A stretch of 5,183 nt of DNA from contig JAJPXR010000188.1 of assembly GCA_021205375.1 (NCBI GenBank), positions 1 to 5,183 on the forward strand, given 5' to 3'. Source of the DNA: Clostridiales bacterium. Its GTDB lineage: Bacteria; Bacillota; Clostridia; Oscillospirales; Oscillospiraceae. The position numbers were made by a program, and so were the translations under genes. The notes below the pieces were generated by a model, which was not told the origin of the DNA, did not search any database, and saw nothing but the letters and a program-made list of their open reading frames with translations. The first letter of the stretch is position 1, and each line of letters opens with the position of its first letter. Positions 1 through 4,654 of this stretch are shown piece by piece.

Positions 1-49
1 CACCATGCTTCGCATGGTCCCCCTCCCCTTTCAGGGGAGGCGAGGGAGG
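1..49 (+). repeat. Structured intergenic repeat element, truncated by window start
   Basis: Two adjacent perfect hairpins are visible: ACCATGC (2-8) with GCATGGT (12-18), then CCTCCCCT (22-29) with AGGGGAGG (33-40), loop TTC. A purine arm, GAGGGAGG (42-49), follows. The same order of parts, reverse-complemented, occurs at 160-220, where a closing outer stem is also present; here the matching left arm would lie outside the window. I infer a dispersed, non-coding, MITE- or REP-like element. I recall similar CCTCCCCT/AGGGGAGG elements as common between genes in Oscillospiraceae, but copy number cannot be checked here. Confidence 0.7.
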
Positions 50-159
50 ATAGTGCTTGTCATTTGATTTGCGTTTTTTCTCACGGCGGAAGAAATTTGG
101 ACTGTTATCTACTTAATCAGAAGGACCTTACCCGTGACGTAGTGCCTTTCTGTAACCGA

Positions 160-220
160 CCACCCCTCTTGCCTCCCCTGAAAGGGGAGGTGGCGCGGCG
201 TAAGCCGCGACGGAGGGGTT
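160..220 (-). repeat. Structured intergenic repeat element, complete copy in opposite orientation
   Basis: An outer stem, ACCCCTC (162-168) with GAGGGGT (213-219), encloses two hairpins: CCTCCCCT (172-179) with AGGGGAGG (183-190), loop GAA, and CGCGGC (194-199) with GCCGCG (204-209), loop GTAA. Together they would fold as a three-way junction. The first hairpin is shared exactly with the element at 1-49. The second differs in bases but keeps its pairing (ACCATGC/GCATGGT there), so the structure is conserved through compensating change. A short open frame across it is the recurrent translation of the repeat and not a gene. Confidence 0.75.
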
Positions 221-279
221 TCGCGCTGAAAGCACTGAGGGTTGGTTCCAAAGAACAACCTCAAAAACCAGCGACACAA

Positions 280-299
280 AGCTAACAGCTAACAGCTAA
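280..299. repeat. Tandem heptamer (AGCTAAC), about 2.9 copies
   Basis: AGCTAAC occurs at 280-286 and 287-293, followed by AGCTAA at 294-299. It abuts the palindrome at 298-318, beyond the 3' end of the minus-strand gene. No function can be assigned. It could be a slippage product or the edge of a repeat element. Confidence 0.6.
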
Positions 300-318
300 A
301 ATCTGCGCAGCAGATTTT
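298..318 (-). terminator. Putative terminator hairpin overlapping the stop of the 317-1426 gene
   Basis: A perfect 9-bp inverted repeat, AAAATCTGC / GCAGATTTT with a 3-nt loop, begins inside the TAA stop (317-319) of the minus-strand gene. On the minus strand the stem ends in TTTT but then reads AGCTGTTAGC, so there is no long U tract. The 3' position supports a terminator or 3'-end stabiliser. The short A/T-rich stem and weak tail make it a poor classical rho-independent terminator. Confidence 0.5.
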
Positions 319-1426
319 ACTCCTTCACGTCTGCGAACAGGTGGTCAATGACCTGGGTCATCCGCTCACTCATGGACTCGTCCTCCCCGGCGGTCAGGGA
401 GTAGAGCACCAGCCAGTCGGTGGCGTTGCGGGGGTCCAGGGTGGGCATACCGCAGTCGGTCAGGATAGCGTTGAGCACCCACCAATGGTCCTCCAGCCGG
501 TCCTGGAGGGAGAGATAGTCCTCGTCAGACTCACTGTATTCGGTGTCCACCACGTTTTCCGTGATAACGTACAGAAGCAGCAGCAGCTTCCGGGGCACGT
601 CCTCCTGGTGGGCGCGGATGTTTTTCAGGGCGGTGGCGTTGGGCCAGTTGCGCTTGAGCAGCTTTTGGGTCACGCTGTAGCGGGTGCGGTTGCGTCCGGA
701 GGGCATGTGGAGGGAGAGGTATTGCTCCATCACCTTCTCGATGGAATAATCCTGTTCCCTGGCGGCGTCCCAGCCGTTGTCCGGGTGGGTGAGCTGCTTC
801 ATGTACTTCTCGAAGTAGCGGTAGGCCCGGACGTGGAGCTGGCCGAACTTGTCGAGGTTGTCCAGGTAGGTCTGCCGCAGCTCCTCCTGGGTGTGAGCGG
901 TGAGAAAGACGCTTTGCAGCTCCCTGGTGATGTGGGTCCCGTTCACCGCCGGGTACTCCTTCAGCCGGGGCGCAGGGGGCAGGGACCGGTAAAAGGCGCG
1001 GGCCTCCTCATAGCTGCCGCCGCTGCGCAGGAACCAGGCGTAGATCACGTCCCTGGGGTCCCGGTAGTGGATGCCATACTCGGTACACTGGCCCAGCAGC
1101 AGGCCGGCCTGGCTTTCCGTCAGGCCCAGAGCGAAGGCGATTTGGAACACGTCCTCCCGGTGGGTGGGCTGGTTCCTGCCCTCCAGCCAGTTTTGCACCT
1201 TCCGGGCGACGGAGGCCGGGGCCGCGCTGGTCCCGTACGCCTGGAGGCAGGAGGTCAGCCGGGTGCGGAGGTCCGGGCGGGGGTATTGCTCCCGCAGCGT
1301 TTCGGCAAAGGTCCGCAGCTCGATGCAGTCGCCCCGCAGGTATTCTGCCGCCAGTTCCGGCGTCATCGCGCAGGAGGAGAGGCGGTCATACTCCGCCGCG
1401 GCGCGGGTGGTCAGATGAATTTCCAT
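317..1426 (-). CDS. Hypothetical protein with possible Xre-like helix-turn-helix (369 aa)
   Basis: I do not recognise a named family. The protein is soluble and mainly helical by composition, with no signal peptide or obvious membrane segment. Residues about 72-115 (core VQNWLEGRNQP, then AFALGLTESQAGLLLGQC) have the layout of an Xre/lambda-repressor-like helix-turn-helix. They are followed by RDPRDVIYAWFLRSG (122-136), a pattern I associate with small Clostridia regulatory proteins. The C-terminal half (about 185-369) is charged and Trp/Tyr-rich, including LKRNWPNATALKNIR (257-271), and is unassigned. The start is fixed: an in-frame TGA lies 3 nt upstream of the ATG, with a weak GGAAG 11 nt before it. 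The gene lies 248 bp downstream of glgB on the same strand and has no clear promoter of its own, so read-through from glgB is possible. Reality of the gene is fairly certain; a DNA-binding role is a guess. Confidence 0.8.
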   Translation of the reverse strand: MEIHLTTRAAAEYDRLSSCAMTPELAAEYLRGDCIELRTFAETLREQYPRPDLRTRLTSCLQAYGTSAAPASVARKVQNWLEGRNQPTHREDVFQIAFALGLTESQAGLLLGQCTEYGIHYRDPRDVIYAWFLRSGGSYEEARAFYRSLPPAPRLKEYPAVNGTHITRELQSVFLTAHTQEELRQTYLDNLDKFGQLHVRAYRYFEKYMKQLTHPDNGWDAAREQDYSIEKVMEQYLSLHMPSGRNRTRYSVTQKLLKRNWPNATALKNIRAHQEDVPRKLLLLLYVITENVVDTEYSESDEDYLSLQDRLEDHWWVLNAILTDCGMPTLDPRNATDWLVLYSLTAGEDESMSERMTQVIDHLFADVKE

Positions 1427-1588
1427 GAGTCAGATCACTTCCAGGCAGCCCTGCCGCCCAGCCGGAGCAACAGGGGGAATTGTCTTTTGTCAGGCAGGGA
1501 GGCACGGAGCGCCGCAGGCAGGGGCAAAGCCCCGGAAGCGAAGGATATGAAGTCTGCTCCGACGAAGTGCGCTGCCGGGGCCGCATGT
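1427..1588. other. GC-rich intergenic stretch, no convincing gene
   Basis: Short open frames cross this stretch on both strands, but none has a ribosome binding site or a protein-like composition. A small hairpin, GGGGC-AAA-GCCCC, lies at 1521-1533. The base composition and small internal repeats suggest a dispersed intergenic repeat rather than unique sequence; this is inference. No sigma-70-like promoter for the minus-strand gene at 317-1426 could be found. Confidence 0.4.
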
Positions 1589-1615
1589 TCGACCAAAATC
1601 CGTGATTTTGGTCGA
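1589..1615. repeat. Perfect 12-bp inverted repeat with 3-nt loop
   Basis: TCGACCAAAATC (1589-1600) is exactly complementary to GATTTTGGTCGA (1604-1615) around a CGT loop. Neither strand shows a T tract after the stem, so it is not a standard terminator. It lies 23 bp beyond the glgB terminator hairpin in the direction of glgB transcription, so it might act as a second 3' structure or mark the end of a repeat element. Confidence 0.6.
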
Positions 1616-1637
1616 GCGCCTGTCTCTGAAAGGTTCA

Positions 1638-1666
1638 AGCGCCGGAGGGACCTTCCCTCCGGCGCT
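1638..1666 (-). terminator. Terminator hairpin downstream of glgB
   Basis: A perfect 13-bp stem, AGCGCCGGAGGGA (1638-1650) with TCCCTCCGGCGCT (1654-1666), loop CCT, starts 8 nt after the glgB TAA on the minus strand. It is followed on that strand by TTGAACCTTT, an interrupted T tract. The strong GC stem right after the stop supports a factor-independent terminator for glgB. The imperfect tail leaves room for read-through into the next gene. Confidence 0.75.
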
Positions 1667-1674
1667 GTGTTGCG

Positions 1675-3693
1675 TTACTGCTTCTGTTCGCCTGTCGGCT
1701 CCTGCTGGGGCACGGGCCGCAGCACCACGGCGGTGCGGCTGGGCAGGTACAGCTTCAAATGGCTGCCCTCCACGCCGGGGACGAAGGAGGAATAGCGGAC
1801 GTGGCCGATGCGGTCCTGGCCGCCGAACTTCCCGTCGTCCGTGGAGAGGGCCACCTCGTAGTCGTGGGGCTGGGACACGGGGATCATATAGTCGCTGAAA
1901 GACTTGGTGGGGTGGAAGTTGAACACAAACAGCAGGCTGTTGCGCTCAAAGGCCAGCACGTGGTCGCCCACGTTGACCCATTTCAGGTCGGCCATCCCCT
2001 GGTCGAAGATGCGGTAGCGCTTGGTGACGGCCACCATGTCGCGGTCAAAGTCGCCCAGCCACTGGTACTTCAAAAATCCGTTGTCCAGCAGGCTCCACTG
2101 GCGGCGGCAATACTTGAAGCTCCAGCCGTTGCCCTCCCTGGGGAAGTCGATCCATTCGGGGTGGCCGAACTCGTTGCCCATGAAGTTCAGGTAGCCCTCG
2201 CCGCCGCCGCCGATGGTCAGCAGGCGGATCATCTTGTGCAGGGCGATGGCCCGGTCGATGACCAACGTGTGGCAGGCTTTGTCCATGTCGGTGTACATGG
2301 CGGCGTCCGCCAGCCGGAAGATCATGGTCTTGTCGCCCACCAGGGCCTGGTCGTGGCTCTCCACATAGGCGATGGTCTTTTCACCGGGGCGGCGCAGGCA
2401 CATGGAGCTCCAGATCTGCTGGAGGTCCCAATTGTCGTCCGACTGCTCCTTCACCAACTTGATCCACATATCCGGCAGGCCCATGCCCAGCCGATAGTCG
2501 AAGCCAAGTCCGCCGTCCTGGATGGGCAGGCACATCCCCGGCATACCGGACATATCCTCCGCGATGGTGACGGCGTAAGGGTTCACCTGCCGGATCAGCT
2601 CGTTGGCCAACTGGAGGTAGGTGATGGACTGGGTGTCGGTGTTCAGGGAGAAGTACTTGTCGTTGGTGTTGAAATCGGTGCCCAGGCCGTGGTCGAGGTA
2701 GAGCATGGAGGTGACGCCGTCGAACCGGAAGCCGTCGAAGTGGTACTCCGTCATCCAGAATTTCAGGTTGGACAGCAGGAAGTGCAGCACCTCGTTCCGG
2801 TCATAGTTGAAGCACTTGGTCCCCCAGGCGGGGTGCTCCCCCCGCTCGCCGGGGTGGAAGAACTGCTCGGTGGTGCCGTCGAAGAGGTTGATGCCCTCGG
2901 CGGTGTTCTTGACGGCGTGGGAGTGGACCACGTCCAGCAGCACCCGCAGGCCCATGGAGTGGGCCTTGTTGACCAGGTATTTCAAGTCCTCCGGCAGGCC
3001 GAACCAACTGGAGGCGGCGTAAAAGCTGGACACCTGGTAGCCGAAGGAGCCGTAATAGGGGTGCTCCATAATGGCCATCAGTTGGATGGTGTTGTACCCG
3101 GCCTTTTTGATGCGGGGCAGGGTGATGTCCGCGAACTCCCGGTAGGTGCCGACCCGTTCCTCCTCCTGGGCCATGCCTACGTGGGCCTCGTAGATATAGA
3201 GGGGAGCGTCCAGGTGGAATCCGTAGTCCGTCCAGGGGAACTGCTTCCGGTCGTCCCAGACCTCGCAGCACCATTGCAGGGTGGTTTCGTCCTGCACCAC
3301 CCGCCGGGCGTACAGGGGGATGTGTTCGGTCAGGGCATCGCCGTTTTTCACCACGGTTTTCACCTTGCTGGCGTTGTGGAGGGTCTCCTCCGGCAGCTTG
3401 ATCTCCCAGGTGCCAAAGTAGGGGTCGATTTTCTCCAGGGGATGGCTGGTCTTGTTCCAGCCGTTGAACTCGCCCTCCAGATAGAGCTGGTCCGCCCCCG
3501 GCGCCCACTCCCGGTAGACCCAGCCGTCCTCCACGTGGTGGAAGCCGAAGTACAGATAGGCATTGGCGAACTCGTTCAGGGTGCGGCCGTCGCCCACGAG
3601 CTGGGCCTTCTTGCGGGCGTAGTTGTCCATCCGCAGTTGAATGTCCCCCTCAAAGGGCTGTAGCTGCGGGTTCAGTTCGAGAATACGGTACAT
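1675..3693 (-). CDS. glgB: 1,4-alpha-glucan branching enzyme, eukaryotic-type GH13
   Basis: A cytoplasmic enzyme that cuts alpha-1,4-glucan chains and rejoins them by alpha-1,6 links in glycogen synthesis. At 672 residues it is full length. An N-terminal CBM48-like domain (about 45-130) carries REWAPGADQLYLEGEFNGWN (61-80). The (beta/alpha)8 catalytic domain (about 165-565) has all GH13 motifs: DVVHSH (254-259), GFRFDGV with nucleophile D325, TIAED with acid/base E379, and ESHD with D448. HPYYGSFGYQ (211-220) and WIDFPREGNGW (514-524) are hallmarks of the eukaryotic-type branch (GH13_8-like) rather than the E. coli-type GlgB. A C-terminal beta domain (about 575-662) and a short Gln/Glu/Pro tail follow. 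The start is supported by AAAGGAG 7 nt upstream. No other glycogen gene is in the window, so it appears to stand alone. It is transcribed divergently from a Crp/Fnr-type regulator gene. Confidence 0.96.
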   Translation of the reverse strand: MYRILELNPQLQPFEGDIQLRMDNYARKKAQLVGDGRTLNEFANAYLYFGFHHVEDGWVYREWAPGADQLYLEGEFNGWNKTSHPLEKIDPYFGTWEIKLPEETLHNASKVKTVVKNGDALTEHIPLYARRVVQDETTLQWCCEVWDDRKQFPWTDYGFHLDAPLYIYEAHVGMAQEEERVGTYREFADITLPRIKKAGYNTIQLMAIMEHPYYGSFGYQVSSFYAASSWFGLPEDLKYLVNKAHSMGLRVLLDVVHSHAVKNTAEGINLFDGTTEQFFHPGERGEHPAWGTKCFNYDRNEVLHFLLSNLKFWMTEYHFDGFRFDGVTSMLYLDHGLGTDFNTNDKYFSLNTDTQSITYLQLANELIRQVNPYAVTIAEDMSGMPGMCLPIQDGGLGFDYRLGMGLPDMWIKLVKEQSDDNWDLQQIWSSMCLRRPGEKTIAYVESHDQALVGDKTMIFRLADAAMYTDMDKACHTLVIDRAIALHKMIRLLTIGGGGEGYLNFMGNEFGHPEWIDFPREGNGWSFKYCRRQWSLLDNGFLKYQWLGDFDRDMVAVTKRYRIFDQGMADLKWVNVGDHVLAFERNSLLFVFNFHPTKSFSDYMIPVSQPHDYEVALSTDDGKFGGQDRIGHVRYSSFVPGVEGSHLKLYLPSRTAVVLRPVPQQEPTGEQKQ

Positions 3694-3700
3694 GGGAAAA

Positions 3701-3707
3701 CTCCTTT
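3701..3707 (-). promoter_or_regulatory. Ribosome binding site of glgB
   Basis: On the minus strand AAAGGAG lies 7 nt before the ATG at 3693-3691. This near-ideal Shine-Dalgarno site and spacing fixes the glgB start. Confidence 0.9.
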
Positions 3708-3763
3708 CGTTGTAACGGGTTCAGGGAAAGAGGACCTGGTCGTTCTGGTATCTGTTAATTGTT

Positions 3764-3792
3764 ATTTTACCAGTCCTCGCCGGGTTTTACAA
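3764..3792 (-). promoter_or_regulatory. Predicted sigma-70 (SigA) promoter of glgB
   Basis: On the minus strand, TTGTAA (3792-3787, four of six to TTGACA) is followed after exactly 17 bp by TAAAAT (3769-3764, five of six to TATAAT). The predicted start is near 3757, giving a leader of about 60 nt before glgB. The surrounding stretch is the AT-rich part of an otherwise GC-rich gap. No catabolite-response (cre) palindrome was seen. Confidence 0.7.
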
Positions 3793-3809
3793 TAGGAGTT
3801 TTGAAATTT

Positions 3810-3926
3810 GAGGGGGTCCCCGCCGAAGCCTTCCCTCCGGGGATTTCCTTCGGTCACAGCAGCAGCGGGTTTGGTTGGGGGTGAGTCCGCCGGCGTTGCA
3901 CCGCTTGACAGCAAGGCGGTATTGCC
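3810..3926. other. GC-rich structured block between the two divergent promoters
   Basis: This block sits between the glgB -35 box (3792) and the palindromic operator (3944) and should not be part of either mRNA. It can fold: CCGAAG (3823-3828) pairs with CTTCGG (3848-3853) around an inner TCCC (3832-3835) / GGGA (3840-3843) stem, and CCGC/GCGG arms with an inner TTG/CAA pair lie near 3901-3919. It has no start codon with an SD and no protein-like frame. It could be an inserted dispersed repeat or a small RNA; neither can be decided from the sequence. Confidence 0.4.
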
Positions 3927-3943
3927 AAAATAATCCGACGAAA

Positions 3944-3959
3944 ATTAACCTATGTTAAT
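3944..3959 (+). promoter_or_regulatory. Palindromic Crp/Fnr/PrfA-class operator upstream of the regulator gene
   Basis: ATTAAC (3944-3949), CTAT, GTTAAT (3954-3959) is a perfect 6-bp dyad with a 4-bp spacer. The symmetry and size match sites of the Crp/Fnr superfamily (Fnr TTGAT-N4-ATCAA). The 14-bp core TTAACCTATGTTAA differs at one defined position from the Listeria PrfA box TTAACANNTGTTAA. Its centre, 3951.5, is about 41.5 bp before the predicted start at 3993, and 22 bp separate the core from the TATAAT. This is the class II activator position and suggests positive autoregulation by the Crp/Fnr-type product at 4020-4604. Confidence 0.65.
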
Positions 3960-3980
3960 GCAAAAGGATTTGTTTTCCTG

Positions 3981-3986
3981 TATAAT
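3981..3986 (+). promoter_or_regulatory. -10 box of the Crp/Fnr-family regulator promoter
   Basis: A perfect TATAAT is present. At 17-bp spacing the -35 position (3958-3963) reads AATGCA, which is far from consensus, so the promoter probably needs an activator. The palindrome at 3944-3959 overlaps the -35 region. The predicted start is near 3993, with a leader of about 27 nt. Confidence 0.75.
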
Positions 3987-4019
3987 ATTAGAAACACCGA
4001 AGGGAAGCGCAGGGAGAAA

Positions 4020-4604
4020 ATGACAAGCTATCAGTTTTTTTCGGATGTCTGCCAGCTCAAAAATCCTGAGCTGTTGCAGGAACTGGTCAAGGAGACCGAG
4101 GTTCGATACATTAAAAAAGGAGACTTCCTGGTGCGGGCCGGGGAGCCACAGCCGGACATCTGTTTTCTGGCGGAGGGACTGCTGCGGGGCTTCTTCCTGG
4201 ACGCCAATGGGAAAGATGTCACCGACTGCTTTGCCTTCCAGTGCGGCACCGCTGCCATGGCCTTTTGTCCCAGCGGGGCGGAAAACATCTCCCCCATGAA
4301 CATCGAACTGCTGGAGGACGGTCTCTTTTTCTGCGTTCCCATCTCGCTGCTCCCGGAGTTGCAAGCCAAATACCCGGAGGTGACGCAGTTTTACAATCGC
4401 ATCCTCATTGCGGCCCTGAACGAACACTGGCGGATGAAGCAGGTGCTGCACCAGTACACCGCCATGCAGCGCTACCAGTGGTTCCTGGAGGCGTATCCGG
4501 GCCTGGTGGACCGGGTCAGCAGCAAGCATATCGCGTCTTTCTTGGGGATGTCGCCGGTGACGCTGAGCCGCCTGCGCAGGACCATGCGGGAACAACAGGC
4601 CTAG
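4020..4604 (+). CDS. Crp/Fnr-family transcriptional regulator (194 aa)
   Basis: A DNA-binding regulator with an N-terminal cyclic-nucleotide-binding-like beta barrel (about 20-115, with YIKKGDFLVRAGEPQPDICFLAEG at its core), a linking dimer helix (about 117-145) and a C-terminal winged helix-turn-helix (about 162-190). The turn and recognition helix read ASFLGMSPVTLSRLRR (172-187). The phosphate-binding cassette expected of true cAMP sensors (GE..L..R.A) is not evident. There is no N-terminal Fnr-type cysteine cluster, although six cysteines (11, 48, 70, 75, 83, 105) are spread through the sensor half, so the signal is unknown. In the recognition helix, V180 stands where Fnr has the Glu that reads a C:G pair, while S183 and R184 are kept. 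The start is supported by AGGGAG only 3 nt upstream, a short spacing. The gene diverges from glgB and is followed after 50 bp by a surface-protein gene. Confidence 0.93.
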   Translation: MTSYQFFSDVCQLKNPELLQELVKETEVRYIKKGDFLVRAGEPQPDICFLAEGLLRGFFLDANGKDVTDCFAFQCGTAAMAFCPSGAENISPMNIELLEDGLFFCVPISLLPELQAKYPEVTQFYNRILIAALNEHWRMKQVLHQYTAMQRYQWFLEAYPGLVDRVSSKHIASFLGMSPVTLSRLRRTMREQQA

Positions 4605-4610
4605 TCCTGA

Positions 4611-4619
4611 TGATATAGA
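4611..4619 (+). promoter_or_regulatory. Weak candidate extended -10 before the LRR protein gene
   Basis: TGATATAGA resembles the extended -10 form TGnTATAAT (four of six in the hexamer). The -35 position, inside the end of the regulator gene, is poor. It would give a start near 4626. No terminator is seen after the regulator stop (4602-4604), so the downstream gene may instead be read from the regulator's promoter. Confidence 0.25.
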
Positions 4620-4640
4620 TGTACCTAATTCACAAACTGC

Positions 4641-4648
4641 AAAGGAGG
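4641..4648 (+). promoter_or_regulatory. Ribosome binding site of the BspA-like protein gene
   Basis: AAAGGAGG lies 6 nt before the ATG at 4655, a near-perfect Shine-Dalgarno site. It supports strong translation and fixes the start of a reading frame that is open to the window end. Confidence 0.92.
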
Positions 4649-4654
4649 AACTTT

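Noticed and set aside
1..220. CRISPR-like or integron-like repeat array
   Set aside because: Only two copies in opposite orientation with different inner sequence, no regular spacers and no cas or integrase gene.
64..285. A 73-codon frame on the + strand before the first gene
   Set aside because: Half of it is the translation of the structured repeat at 160-220 (PPLLPPLKGEVARR and similar), and it has no SD.
1435..1638. A 67-codon minus-strand frame between glgB and the next gene
   Set aside because: It runs through a palindrome and a GC-rich, probably repetitive region with no SD; more likely a repeat translated by chance.
341..1795. A 484-codon open frame on the + strand across the 317-1426 gene and beyond
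   Set aside because: Same cause: antisense shadow of a GC-biased gene, composition not protein-like, no ribosome binding site.
1759..3663. A 634-codon open frame on the + strand, antisense to glgB
   Set aside because: It mirrors glgB. High G/C at third positions removes stop codons from the complementary frame, and the translation is a low-complexity Val/Gly/Leu/His/Gln mix with no domain and no SD.
3945..4595. A 216-codon minus-strand frame opposite the Crp/Fnr-type gene
   Set aside because: The sense strand encodes a clear Crp/Fnr protein with promoter and SD; the antisense frame has no recognisable features.
4020..4604. Naming the regulator Fnr, Crp or PrfA
   Set aside because: It lacks the Fnr N-terminal cysteine cluster and a clear cAMP phosphate-binding cassette, and the resemblance to PrfA lies in the DNA site rather than in the protein, so only the superfamily is supported.
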